Shown piece by piece: positions 26,401 to 34,563 of a DNA stretch of 64,000 nt; position 1 is the first letter of the stretch; each line of letters opens with the position of its first letter. This DNA comes from Fragum whitleyi. Taxonomy: Eukaryota > Mollusca > Bivalvia > Cardiida > Cardiidae. The stretch covers positions 57,059,020-57,123,019 of the forward strand of contig OX411548.1 in NCBI GenBank assembly GCA_948146395.1, given 5' to 3'. The position numbers and the translations under genes are program-made. The notes beneath the pieces were generated by a model. The model made no database searches and was not told where the DNA came from. It was given only the letters and a program-made list of their open reading frames with translations.

Positions 26401-27483
26401 CGAATAAAAACTCAATTTCAAAATTTGACCTTGACTTCTGATCTTGACCTTTGAAGAATCTCAATTCTTTTTTTTCATACAGCACATCTATTCACTGAGG
26501 AGATAATATTAGCAAAATTATTTTGAATTCCATCAATTTGCATAGGAAATATGCTCCAGATAAGCTCAATTTTGAAGTTTGACCTTCAGCTGTGACCTTA
26601 CCCTTGGAACTATCAAAAAAATTATTTCAAATAGGACATTAAAATAACTCGGCAAGGTTATTTAGAAATCCATCCATAAATTAAGGAGCTATGCACTGGA
26701 CATGCTGAAATTGAACATTGACCTTGGAGCCATCAGAAAATTTCATTCAAATTTATTTCTAGTAGTTGTGTTGAAGAATAATTGTACAGTCTTCCTTACA
26801 AATCCATCCAAAAATGTACAAGTAACAGTCTAGACAAATTTCAGGCAGACTGACACACTATTTCACTGGCTAACCCACATACACTTACTTGTCATAGTGA
26901 GAACTGTGTCTAGCTCACCCCTACCAGGCTTGACAACAAGAGGAACAAGGAACTTGATTGCTCATTTGCGTTAAAAACTTATTTAGCCTGGTTTATCTCA
27001 ACAACCCCAGAGAAAATGGGATTGAAATATTAATGATAATTTGTCCAAAGAGTTTTAGGTATCAGGGGCCAGTTTCATCAAAACATTTAGGACATATTTT
27101 TGTCTTACTGATGACTTTCGATCCAGTAACAACAACAATCACTTAGCATAGGTATTGATAGATTGGTGATACATGATTTTTTAACTAAATATGTAGTAAG
27201 CCATAGGCAACACAAAAAAACGTCTTAAATGTTTTGATGAAACAGGCCCCAGGTCTAGGAACAAATTATTGAATGATGTTAATCCCTTAATAAACAATTA
27301 TTGTACCTGACTACTCATATAACCAACTGCAAATGAAGACAGCACCCAGCCTTGTCCATGAAGGTCCCATTTAAACTCATCCGTCATAGGAACAATAGCT
27401 ATGGGCATGATGACTCGATCCGCAGCATTTATAAAGTTGGCAACAGAACACAGCCATAGTGTGTGAGATGGTTTGTTCAACAT
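14290..27483 (-). CDS. SLC17/PHT4-like anion transporter, 8-exon gene
   Basis: Complete multi-exon gene (coding 1,209 nt, 402 residues) in the major facilitator superfamily, SLC17 / anion:cation symporter family. Exons in coding order are 27307-27483, 22403-22562, 21519-21631, 19081-19215, 17270-17474, 16144-16291, 15198-15312 and 14290-14445; all introns are GT-AG, with phases 0,1,0,0,1,2,0. Diagnostic stretches are ADRVIMPIAIVPM (residues 21-33), SRVLLGLGEGLGLPT (about 102-116) and SIPSEERSRAFGY (about 123-135). The TM-flanking MFS loop GASATKKYGGK has lost the usual acidic residue. The pattern is closer to plant PHT4/ANTR and animal SLC17A9 than to vesicular glutamate transporters, but the substrate (phosphate, nucleotide, organic anion) cannot be decided. 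Translation starts at 27483; an in-frame stop lies just upstream, and a CTTTCAG acceptor before 27531 suggests a 5'UTR exon farther right. An ATTAAA-type polyadenylation signal is visible on this strand near 14115. Confidence 0.93.
15076..15150. repeat. Short hairpin element H2 (intron 7)
   Basis: 75-bp near-perfect palindrome: CAAGGGGTCAGTGCAACACT and ATTGTAAGTGCC on the left, GGCACTTACAAT and GCGCTGGCCCTTG on the right, around a TTTAAATATATA loop. It sits less than 50 bp from the exon 7 donor. Confidence 0.8.
15198..15312 (-). CDS. SLC17-like gene, coding exon 7
   Basis: 115 nt, residues 313-351: FVTVSLGLSACNSSGHLSNH (TM10), then AEVAPGHAGITFAISNTL (TM11), matching the APxxAG conserved in SLC17 proteins. 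Acceptor CTATTTCAG, donor GTAAGT. Confidence 0.92.
16144..16291 (-). CDS. SLC17-like gene, coding exon 6
   Basis: 148 nt, residues 264-312 plus two bases: AGHSADSLITKHKWTVLSVR (the repeat of MFS loop A between TM8 and TM9), RRLMTTIGLLGPGIFILFF (TM9). Acceptor TTTTCCAG, donor GTAAGT. Confidence 0.92.
17270..17474 (-). CDS. SLC17-like gene, coding exon 5
   Basis: 205 nt, residues 196-263 plus one base: VNWREFLCHWSLWSIYFAHI, then the typical SLC17 second-half segment NWSNYIIMHWLPTYLTRSLG (TM7) and TAVPYVMNSAIGVG (TM8). Acceptor TTTTTTTCCAG, donor GTATGT. Confidence 0.93.
17978..18490 (+). mobile_element. Hairpin-ended array element, family 1 (intron 4)
   Basis: Left end AACAAGAGGACCATGATGGT; about two to three monomers of roughly 145 bp ('ccttttcccatgatatggca', 'cttcccattt.caataggg', 'tttcatgatgattgg.ccat', 'gtggcctctagagtg'). 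Right hairpin 'aaagctcacctagagtatga' / 'tgtgctcaggtgagct', then AAAA. Compact complete copy of the family. Confidence 0.78.
18545..18570. repeat. Small perfect hairpin
   Basis: AACTACAGCTT (18545-18555) and AAGCTGTAGTT (18560-18570), 4-nt loop, flanked by imperfect 'catcaaa'/'ttttgat' arms. Intronic. Confidence 0.65.
18803..18875. repeat. Foldback with 15-bp perfect arms
   Basis: AATCCTATGTTGTTA (18803-18817) is exactly inverted at 18861-18875, with an inner GACATAATTGTCTC/GAGAC structure. Intronic; probably a minute MITE. Confidence 0.65.
19081..19215 (-). CDS. SLC17-like gene, coding exon 4
   Basis: 135 nt, residues 151-195: SWQWMFYTFGSIGFIWVFVW (TM6) and then a short acidic cytoplasmic-loop start (ENRGSPDEEFVEPPK). 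Acceptor CATTTTAG, donor GTAAGTG. Confidence 0.92.
19360..20590 (+). mobile_element. Array element, family 4 (intron 3)
   Basis: At least six monomers of about 150-170 bp, marked by 'acttgtcctcaatgagatct' near 19611, 19762, 19911, 20083, 20240 and 20394, and by 'aacaacaaagggcaataact'. They are followed by a GACA/GACG/GATG microsatellite at about 20485-20533 and a right-end hairpin AGTCCCCCAACTGGT / ACCAGTGGGAGACT, then TATAA. The start near 19360 repeats 'gagtcccccaccgg'. Same plan as families 1-3 with an unrelated monomer. Confidence 0.72.
20680..21028 (-). pseudogene. LINE 3' end with CCHC-like reverse-transcriptase tail
   Basis: The minus strand from 21028 to a TGA at 20815-20813 reads without a stop. 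It contains ICRYCNSNSIENEYHFLLIC followed by PKYDEIRKKYLKRYY. This C-x2-C...H-x4-C pattern is the zinc-binding tail found at the C-terminus of many non-LTR retrotransposon reverse transcriptases. Beyond the stop comes about 100 bp of 3'UTR, ending in (ATTGT)3 near 20685-20700, a typical LINE tail microsatellite. An in-frame stop upstream of about 21040 and the missing catalytic part show that it is a 5'-truncated dead copy. Confidence 0.75.
21519..21631 (-). CDS. SLC17-like gene, coding exon 3
   Basis: 113 nt; residues 113-150. It completes the family signature with LPTIFHIFSHSIPSEERSRA and ends in TM5 (AFGSIGQTIASV). Acceptor TTTTTCAG, donor GTAAGC. Confidence 0.92.
21722..22215 (+). mobile_element. 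Array element family 2, right-truncated (intron 2)
   Basis: Left end GACTAGAAAGCCATGAATGG (palindrome AAGCCATGAATGGCTT), then monomers of about 170 bp with 'tgattttcaaagtttccact', 'atgaccatcgcccataaaa' and 'gggtcatccaaggatcatt', and the distal 'ccatatttggaaattagcca'. It breaks off near 22215 without microsatellite or hairpin, only about 190 bp before exon 2. Confidence 0.7.
22403..22562 (-). CDS. SLC17-like gene, coding exon 2
   Basis: 160 nt between a GTTTCTAG acceptor and a GTAAG donor; residues 60-112 plus one base. It carries the degenerate MFS loop GASATKKYGGK, TM3 (LMFAVLLWSLSTFLVPLFA) and the start of the TM4 arginine motif SRVLLGLGEG. Confidence 0.92.
23466..24170 (+). mobile_element. 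Array element, family 3 (nested)
   Basis: About four monomers of 125-140 bp with 'tgaccttgacctttgaccta', 'aaaacaatagggcacttcct' and 'agttagagtccggaaacgaa'. Then (GACG/GATG)n at about 24070-24115 and a terminal hairpin ATACCCCCCTCTAC / GTAGGTGGGGGGTAT followed by AACA. The left end also carries 'taatacccccccacaag'. Confidence 0.7.
24175..25362 (+). mobile_element. Array element, family 2, complete (nested)
   Basis: Left palindrome AAGCCATGAATGGCTT; about five monomers of roughly 170 bp; distal unit 'ccatatttggaaattagcca'; (GCAC/GGAC)n microsatellite at about 25275-25305; right hairpin CCAGTGGCTTTCAGCCAGTGG followed by AGCTAAAA. Full-length reference copy for this family in the window. Confidence 0.78.
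27307..27483 (-). CDS. SLC17-like gene, coding exon 1
   Basis: Residues 1-59, ending ...GYMSSQ at CAG|GTACAA. It contains the first transmembrane segment with the NAADRVIMPIAIVPM signature and the beginning of TM2. The exon probably extends to 27531 as 5'UTR, because TTTCTTTCAG precedes ATTAGG there. An in-frame TAA at 27495-27493 fixes the ATG. Confidence 0.92.
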
Positions 27484-27740
27484 CTTCCCAGGTTATATCA
27501 CAGACTTTCATGTTTTGTTCATGTTCCTAATCTGAAAGAAACAATCTTTTCTGATTCCCATGGCGATTTCTACAAACAATAGGTCAGTAAGGGCATGAGA
27601 AGCTCTATTGGCTATAAAGTTCTTTAGGTCTGAATTTAATTCAATATTCAGGAACTTTAAGGTCATGGGTTTGACACCTCTGACATATACTTTCTGTCAT
27701 TTTTTTGTTCACCATTATTGCATTCTCAGAATGATTCTTT

Positions 27741-28795
27741 TTTAAGGTAGCAATGGACACATAGCGTCATTTTTTGCATCTAATGAATTTTTTTCTTGTT
27801 CACATATATTGTAGATATATACTTTGTATAGTAATTATATCAAAATTTCAAGGTACCTTTCTATGCTTGTTTTCATGCTAGAGTTATCTGCCCTTGAGTG
27901 GTACTGGCCATTTTTCAGTAAAACGTTTATATTTGTTTTAGGTCAATTATAAAGTCAGTACCAGCTGTGTATAAAACACATACATGTTTATAGACCTTAT
28001 AGTATTACAGGTACACAATGGTTGTTGCAAAAGAAATTTCTCTTTGATCAATTGCATTTGCATAATGTACGTTCAAAAGTTAAAAATGCAATTTTTTTGT
28101 AATTTTAAGGGGGAAAAATGCCAAAAAAACCTAGTTTTTGAAGATACTATCCAATGATTTTTTTCCTATTTTCCGATTTGTTTAAAAACTATATTTTTCC
28201 TTTATTTGGTAAAAAATTCAGCATACCTTTATACCTTTTCATGCGAATAAGATTTTTTTCATTATTTTACAGTGACCCCTCCTAGTTGAATGACACCTAT
28301 TTATTATGTATTTTCATTGTTTAATTAATGATCCAATCATTCAATTGAAATCAAATGTTGAAAAGAAGCTAGGTTATGAACTTTTAACATCATTATTCCA
28401 TGTTATTTCCATGAGCAGAATCTAATGAAAACCAGAGCCGCGGTCATAGAGCAACAGGACTGTCAATCTAGAGGTCCAAGGTTCGATCCCTGATGGCGGC
28501 ACTCATCATTTCCGACTATTTGTCTACCACAAATGGGTTGATAATCGTAGACATATATGGGATAGCAGCTGGAGGCTAGGAAGGGTGTAATGGTAGTACT
28601 GGTGTGTAAAATCCATTGTTAGGTGCTCCAGCCGCCGCGATATAACTTTTTAAAGCTGTGTAAAACCCCATTCAAACAGGTAAACCAAATGAAAACCGGC
28701 CTTTTTAAACAGCACGCAAAAAGAGCTGTAAAATAAACAAAATCCCACTTCCTGTTTATATCGTCGAGAAGTTGCTGTCCATTGCCACCTTTAAA
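27741..28795. mobile_element. TIR element, about 1.05 kb
   Basis: Terminal inverted repeats: TTTAAGGTAGCAATGGACA (27741-27759) against TGTCCATTGCCACCTTTAAA (28776-28795), 2 mismatches or gaps. No transposase ORF, so non-autonomous. A SINE-like unit lies inside (28428-28690). The ends resemble, but are not the same as, the AAGGTAGTGG MITEs at 3784 and 54299. Confidence 0.65.
28428..28690 (+). mobile_element. tRNA-related SINE B, copy 1
   Basis: Starts with a tRNA-like head: possible A box 'catagagcaacagg' and a clear B box GGTTCGATCCC followed by 'tgatggcggcactcat'. The body holds 'accacaaatgggttgataat' and 'gggatagcagctggag'. The tail 'gccgccgcgatataac...aaaccccattcaaacaggt' is shared with 56150-56400. 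Pol III-type SINE by design; family name not assigned. Confidence 0.65.
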
Positions 28796-29008
28796 TAACT
28801 TCCCATCTGTAGATTAAACTTATTATTGTATTAGTGGATAAAACAAGCATTTAATTTACCTGAAGTGTAGGAGGACTTCATTGAATGATGTCAGATGAAA
28901 ACAATAAGTGACTTTGACAAGATTCAAGTTATCTCTTTTTCATGTTATTTAGAAGCTGGAAATGATTTTTGAATATCATAGCTGAGAGCTTAATAACCTA
29001 GTTCATCA

Positions 29009-29600
29009 AACAAGAGGCCCAAGAGGGCTAGTATTGCTCCACTGGCACTTAATGCCTAACAGATTTATAAAATTATTAAAAAGAATGAAGCTTATCAATA
29101 ATCTATTTGTAAGTAGATAAACATCTTAGGCCTAAGTCCGCCAATGCATGAAATTTATAAAAAAAAGTCTTAAGTGGACAAACAATCTTACATGAAAGTC
29201 CCATTTTTCCATGACACACAGAATAACATTTCAAAGAGCTTAACTGTGTGCAATGTCACATGATAAGTAACATTTTATGAAAGTTTCATGAAATCTGTCA
29301 TAATATGTGCAATTTGTGGTTAAAATAAATGTTGCATCACAAAGGACCATTTTTCCATGAAACGGCAACATTCCTGACATCAATCATTTGCATCCCAATT
29401 CTTTTCAGAGAAGAAGACATTTTTCGTTTCTTTTTTGTCATGAGGCAATTTTTTAGCAGACTCAACAGCAACCACATTTTCCTCAATCAAAATTTCTGGA
29501 GGAAATCTAAGAGAGCATGACCTAAGGCTCATTCCTGTGAAATTTGGTTAGATTCTAACCAGAAGTAATGTTTCATGGAAAATTCAACGCTGGTGTAACA
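29009..29600 (+). repeat. Worn array-element remnant
   Basis: Begins 'aacaagaggcccaagagggc', a variant of the family 1 left end (palindrome AGGCCCaagaGGGCt), followed by monomer-like text ('tttcatgaaatctgtcat', 'aggctcattcctgtgaaatt'). No right hairpin remains. Confidence 0.45.
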
Positions 29601-29784
29601 GGGGTCATCACTTACACAGGTCTTTAGGCCTGTGAATTTTAAGTAGAACAGGCAACTCATTCTATGAAGCAGGTCCAGGGTTTGACAGTATTTTTTTGTA
29701 TCTGTATCTGTATCTGTTGAGTACTGGAAATTAACTCAGTTGCTGAGCAAAAATTATCCAGGGGGGGTGTGCGACTTATGTAAT

Positions 29785-30139
29785 TTAGTCAAATTTAGTG
29801 ATAGAGTCTTTGAATGTATTAATTGTACCACAGTTCACTGTTTTGTCAGGTAGACAATTCCAGTCTCTAATTGTTCGAGGGAAAAATGAGTTTTTGTATA
29901 TCTCAGTGTTTGTCCTTATAGTGTTTATTTGTTGTTTGTGTTTGTTTCGTTGTGGTCGTTTGTTTAATGTGATGTGATCATTGGCAGGGATAGCCACCAG
30001 GTTGTTGACGATCTTAAAAAGAAGAGTCAGGCGTTGTTCTCTCCTAGTTTCATGTAGAGGTTTCCAACCGAGTTCTTTCATCATGCTGGTTACACTGCTC
30101 CTCTTACGATAATCGTTCTGGACAAATCTTGTAGCTTTT
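29785..30139 (-). pseudogene. Displaced C-terminal tail of the LINE ORF
   Basis: In the frame shifted from the main ORF, this segment reads ATRFVQNDYRKRSSVTSMMK, then ELGWKPLHETRREQRLTLLF, and ends NTFKDSITKFD-stop. The same tail order is intact in the 37-39 kb LINE (RRAARWVQNNF..., DLGWQTLQYRRDITR...). A small indel near 30130-30145 separates it from the main ORF. Confidence 0.85.
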
Positions 30140-30142
30140 CTG

Positions 30143-33100
30143 TTAGTTTTCTAGTAAGTCTATATCTTTTCGAAGATGTGGATCCCATACAGTAGATGAA
30201 TAGCTTAGAATTGATTTCACTAATGATATATAGGCTGTTTCTTTAAAGCTCTTATTACAATTTTTCAAATTTCTCTGTATGAACCCCAGGGTCGAATTTG
30301 CTTTTTTGTAGATTTTCTGGATATGAGAAGTCCATTTCAGATCGTCACTAATGATAACACCTAGGTATGGGTTTTCTTTCACATGGCTAAGAACATGATT
30401 ATTCAGTGTGTAGAAGTGGATATGAGGTGTGACACTACGGTGGATTGACATGATATAGCACTTGGTGGCATTAAAATGCATTCCCCACTCGTCTGCCCAG
30501 ACTTCTAAAGCTTGTAGGTCCTTTTGTAGTTGCATTTGGTCTTTGTCGGTTTTTATAATGCGATACAATAAACAGTCATCTGCGAAAAGTCTAACAGTTG
30601 ATTTAACCGAGTTTGGTAAGTCATTGATATGGCATAAAAACAACAATGGCCCTAATACCGTGCCCTGTGGAACACCGGAATCAACTGAACATGTACTAGA
30701 AGATTCTCCATTGACTATAACCTGTTGTTGTCGGTCCATCAAGAATGATTTTATCCAATTGTTCACTTTGCCATCAATTCCGTATTTTTCTAATTTATAA
30801 AGTAATTTTCTGTGAGGAACCGTGTCAAACGCTTTACTGAAATCTAGAATTGCCATATCAGTTTGTAATTTTGCATCATAGTTTTTCATGATATCGTTCA
30901 TGGTTAGAATAAGTTGACTTTCACATGAATGGCCGCTTCGAAATCCATGCTGTAGACGTGTTAGTATAGAGTAACGTTCAAGATGTTTCAGAACATGACG
31001 ACATATAATATGTTCAAGCAATTTGCAAGAAACACAAGTCAATGATACTGGCCTATAATTAGATGCTGTGTGACGATCCCCTTTTTTGAAGATGGGACTA
31101 ACATTTGCGTTTCTCCAATCTGATGGTAACTGCCCAGAGTCAAGACTAAGTTGAAAAATATGTGTTAGTATAGGTGCTATTTCTTTGGAGCACTCATTCA
31201 GGATAATATTTGGGATTTTATCTGGTCCACATGCTTTGTTTGGATTTAGTTTGTTTAATAGTTTTTCAACACCATTTTCGTCAATTTGGATGTCACTGAT
31301 TGATGGATAAGTTTGGTCTTTCACTTCAGGCATTTTCTCATTTGGTTCCTCTTTGGTGAAGACAGATTTGAATTGTTCATTTAAAATGTTGGCTTTTGAT
31401 TTACTATCTTGGTGTAATGTGCCGTTCTTCTTAAGTCCTGCAACACCAATATTATCACTTCGCTTTGATTTCACATAGTTCCAAAATGGTTTACTGTTTC
31501 CAGTTTCAAGTGCGTCATTTAGTATTGAGTTCACATAATTCCAATGGGCCTGACGTATCGCTTTCTGTGATTTTCTTTTGTATAGTTTATATTCATCCCA
31601 TGTCTTTTTGTCCTTGGTTTGTTTAGCTTTTTGGAATAGTTTGTTTCTTTTTGACAAGAGTTTCTTTTCAGCTTTTCCTAGCCATGGTAAGTTGTGTCTC
31701 TTTGATGATAACTTTTTTGGAATATTGACGTTCACAGTTTCGTTAATTATCCTTTTAAGGTCTTTCCATTTAAGTTCAACTGATGTGTTACTTTCAATTA
31801 TAGATTTTCCTTCTGTTGAAATATATGATTTTATTCCGTCCCAGTTAGCTCTTTTAAATGATAAAATTTCACGGCGTTTGGGTTTATTGTAATGTGGTTT
31901 CAGTTCAAAGTCCACGACAACCATTTCATGGTCCGAAATTCCCGGTATTACACTGCATGATTTCATAGTATCAGGGCGATTTATAAATAGGAGGTCCAAT
32001 GTATTGTTTTCTCGTGTTGGATCCTTAGTCACTAATTGTTCTAGGTTAAATTCCCGAGTAGTGTCTAGCAGAGTTTCATTTAATTCTAGTTGTCCTTTCC
32101 CTGGGATGTGAATGTTGTTTACCCAGTCAACGTGGGGTAGATTAAAATCTCCAGCTAGAATTAAGGGTTTATCCGCATTCTTTTCCGAGATGTTTGTGAG
32201 AGATGATTTCAGATCGGTGAGTGGTTGGAGGTTGTTATCTGGTGGCCTATAGAATGCTCCAATAATAGCTGCTTTTGACTTAGTTTGAACTTCAGCCCAT
32301 TGCAATTCACAATTATTTTCACCGTGTTCAACTGTTGATACGTTGAATTTATCATGGAAGGAGATGAATACTCCACCGCCATTTCGGTTTCTATCTTTTC
32401 TGAAGACATTAGATCTAAATCCTTCTGGGAAGAATTCCGCATTTGAGTGTGATGAGTCTAACCAAGTTTCACATCCTATTATGGCATCAGGTTTGACATA
32501 TTCAATGCTTGTGGCTAATTGTACACCTTTGTTTCTAATGCTTTGACAGTTCATTGATAAAACTCTGAAATTGTTACTGTTTTTGTGTGCAAAGTGTGTG
32601 GAAAAATTTGCAGTCACATTTTCATTCAAGTTAGAGTCACTATCAAGCCGAGGCTTTGGGCTACTAAATACCTTTGGGCTAAATAGCGAATCCACAGATG
32701 GTACACTAATGGATGAGCATGTAGAAGATAATGTTTCTCTAGAATCTAGAATTTCAAATCTGTTCGTTACTTCAAATTCATACGAATGATATGTAAAGTT
32801 ATTGACGGATTGGGAGTCACATTTACAACAGTGCCATGCTATATGGGATCTCTGTAGAAGGCTAATATCACTGACAAATGATGTAATACACTCAGTGTGA
32901 TACCAAACACTACAATTATCACAACAGACAGCTCTCCTGTGTTCCCATGTAACCGGGTGTTGACAACAACCACATGGGAATATTGATTTATTGCCTGGTC
33001 CAGGGTTTAATTGGACATCATTTGATAGAAGTAGAGCTAATAAGGCAAAGTTTTTCCATTTTCCACAATGACTGTGTCTGGTGAGATTGGTGACATGTCT

Positions 33101-33256
33101 AATGGATTTCACATTAGCTACTATACAGTTTAATTGCTGGGAAAGTTCACTGTGTGGTGTTTCACTGTTTAAATCATTAAGTCTTGGAATTGCTATACAG
33201 AGAAAGGTGAAAACAATAAGCGTGGAGTGAATGTTATTGTTCATGGAGGCGGACAT
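30143..33256 (-). CDS. LINE ORF: 2A-like motif, PHD finger, endonuclease, reverse transcriptase
   Basis: About 1,037 residues from the ATG at 33256 (an upstream GTG at 33277 is in frame but an unlikely start). Order: hydrophobic N-terminus (about 12-24, STLIVFTFLCIAI); a 2A-like motif SNDVQLNPGP (about 78-87); a PHD-type zinc finger (about 95-146: CGCC, CDNC, WYHTEC, WHCCKC); an APE-type endonuclease/phosphatase domain (about 229-455: MNCQSIRNK, GCETWLD, AGDFNLPHVDW, GISDHE); and the reverse transcriptase (about 660-935: NYRPVSLT, LDFSKAFDTVPHRK, SGVPQGTVLGPLL, catalytic FADD at 891-894). The protein nicks target DNA and reverse-transcribes its own RNA. No RNase H domain is seen. The ORF stops at 30143 through a frameshift; the usual C-terminal tail continues in another frame. 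Confidence 0.9.
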   Translation of the reverse strand: MSASMNNNIHSTLIVFTFLCIAIPRLNDLNSETPHSELSQQLNCIVANVKSIRHVTNLTRHSHCGKWKNFALLALLLSNDVQLNPGPGNKSIFPCGCCQHPVTWEHRRAVCCDNCSVWYHTECITSFVSDISLLQRSHIAWHCCKCDSQSVNNFTYHSYEFEVTNRFEILDSRETLSSTCSSISVPSVDSLFSPKVFSSPKPRLDSDSNLNENVTANFSTHFAHKNSNNFRVLSMNCQSIRNKGVQLATSIEYVKPDAIIGCETWLDSSHSNAEFFPEGFRSNVFRKDRNRNGGGVFISFHDKFNVSTVEHGENNCELQWAEVQTKSKAAIIGAFYRPPDNNLQPLTDLKSSLTNISEKNADKPLILAGDFNLPHVDWVNNIHIPGKGQLELNETLLDTTREFNLEQLVTKDPTRENNTLDLLFINRPDTMKSCSVIPGISDHEMVVVDFELKPHYNKPKRREILSFKRANWDGIKSYISTEGKSIIESNTSVELKWKDLKRIINETVNVNIPKKLSSKRHNLPWLGKAEKKLLSKRNKLFQKAKQTKDKKTWDEYKLYKRKSQKAIRQAHWNYVNSILNDALETGNSKPFWNYVKSKRSDNIGVAGLKKNGTLHQDSKSKANILNEQFKSVFTKEEPNEKMPEVKDQTYPSISDIQIDENGVEKLLNKLNPNKACGPDKIPNIILNECSKEIAPILTHIFQLSLDSGQLPSDWRNANVSPIFKKGDRHTASNYRPVSLTCVSCKLLEHIICRHVLKHLERYSILTRLQHGFRSGHSCESQLILTMNDIMKNYDAKLQTDMAILDFSKAFDTVPHRKLLYKLEKYGIDGKVNNWIKSFLMDRQQQVIVNGESSSTCSVDSGVPQGTVLGPLLFLCHINDLPNSVKSTVRLFADDCLLYRIIKTDKDQMQLQKDLQALEVWADEWGMHFNATKCYIMSIHRSVTPHIHFYTLNNHVLSHVKENPYLGVIISDDLKWTSHIQKIYKKANSTLGFIQRNLKNCNKSFKETAYISLVKSILSYSSTVWDPHLRKDIDLLEN

Positions 33257-33539
33257 CTTGGTTGTTGTTGTTGTCACAATGTAGATGATCCCTCCTGGCG
33301 GCTACCCCACCTATTTGTTGTTAATTCACATCACTCATTGTTGCTCAAACGTTCAGGAACAATATTTATCAACTTTGGTACAGGATACGTGTTAGAAAGA
33401 TACTATTTTCCCTCAAAAAGCTGATTTTTATCAGCTGCCTAAAATTCGCGACTTTTTCCTTCGCGCATGCGCACACCCACCAGCATGCCACAAGCATGCA
33501 GGACTACCTGTTTCTATCTTTTACAGGTCATACCTTAAA

Positions 33540-33838
33540 ACAATAGGTCACAATTATTTTTTGTAGACTGATTATGATAAAAGGTCACTCAAGGATCATT
33601 CATATAAAATTTAATAGCTATCCATCTATTAGAATCTGAGAAAACTCACCTTTTACCATATTTGGAAATTAGCCACGCCCATTAAATCTATGTTTGGTTG
33701 AAATTCATCCAGTAGTTCCTGAGAAGATTTTAAAAGAAAAAAGTTCACCACCAGACGAACATACGGACAGACGCACGGCGGACACAACGCCATGACAATA
33801 GCCCCAGTGCCATTGTTCTCATGGGGGGTTGGAAGCTA
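33540..33838 (+). mobile_element. Array element family 2, right half only
   Basis: Contains the distal family 2 monomer ('agactgattatgataaaagg', 'ccatatttggaaattagcca'), a short 'cggacagacgcacgg' relic, and the end 'gacacaacgccatgacaata' with a worn hairpin and AGCTAAA at about 33837. The left half is missing where the LINE 5' end lies. Confidence 0.65.
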
Positions 33839-34190
33839 AACCTTGACTAGAAGATCCTCATAGGAAGAAAAGTATTCATCATATACAATATCTTAGGGCC
33901 CTTTCTTGTATTTTTTCTATTTTCTGAGTAGTTTTGGAAGAGCAAAAGTGCCAGGATAAAGGACAAAAATTGAAATTCGACATAATAAAAGTGTGAAGAA
34001 TTGTTATTAATCTATTAAGTTGGTTGAGATATTTTCCTATGTGTTTTAGCACATTTATCTGCTGAGCTGCCTTTTGGCAAAAATAAGAGATATGGGCATC
34101 AAAAGAGAGTTTGAAGTCAATATCAATTCCTAGCAATTTGACAACCTCCTCACAAGGTATGCTTGAATACCACTGAATAGATCTTGGATT
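33839..34190 (-). pseudogene. LINE reverse-transcriptase fragment
   Basis: Minus-strand reading VVKLLGIDIDFKLSFDAHIS, then INVLKHIGKYLNQLNRLITI, FNFCPLSWHFCSSKTTQKIE and KIQERALRYCI corresponds to the thumb/connection part after the FADD box in jockey/CR1-group LINEs. It comes from a lineage different from the two larger LINEs here. It continues past a frameshift as DEYFSSYEDLL near 33845. Confidence 0.8.
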
Positions 34191-34199
34191 TATTTAGAC

Positions 34200-34345
34200 A
34201 TATACTCAGGTCTTCGATCATGAATAGGGTCAATGGGTTGATTCCCATTGTAGGCACATATTCATTCCGACCTTCATAGATCTCCCAACAATGGGTGAAT
34301 CATCGTAAACTTAAGCGGGATAGCAGCTCGGGCTCGGCTAGTTGC
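34200..34345 (+). repeat. Degenerate SINE B-like fragment
   Basis: Holds 'gggttgattcccattgtagg', 'caacaatgggtgaatcatcg' and 'gcgggatagcagctcgggct', the order found in the SINE B copies at 28428 and 56150, but with a poor B box. Confidence 0.4.
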
Positions 34346-34563
34346 TACAACATAATAGTAAAATTTGTTAAATAAATGCCAGTTCAATTGCCAACATAGT
34401 ATTAAAAAGCAACGGGAAATCCCATTTTTAGAAACAAATCCTTGAATTTGATGATTTATTCGAAGCACTTTCCATTCAGCATAATGCAGACTGAAGATGC
34501 TTTCTTATTTAAGTCAGTAGCCGAACTTGATTAAATTAAAAGTACTTTTCCCATCCAAAGGTT

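Larger units (their letters stand above)
29692..33500 (-). mobile_element. CR1/jockey-group LINE, nearly full length
   Basis: A minus-strand non-LTR retrotransposon. A long ORF (30143-33256) with a displaced C-terminal tail is followed by a short 3'UTR ending in (ACAGAT)3 and A-rich sequence at about 29692-29713. The 5' part extends to roughly 33500, where a CpG-rich leader meets a family 2 array fragment. Only one clear frameshift was seen, so the copy looks young compared with the other repeats. Exact 5' end and target-site duplication not determined. Confidence 0.85.

Noticed and set aside
32209..32789. Short plus- and minus-strand frames inside the LINE
   Set aside because: They are shadows of the 30143-33256 reverse-transcriptase ORF in other frames.
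33277..33277. GTG at 33277 as start of the LINE ORF
   Set aside because: Non-ATG initiation has no support here; the ATG at 33256 loses only seven residues of a Thr-rich stretch.
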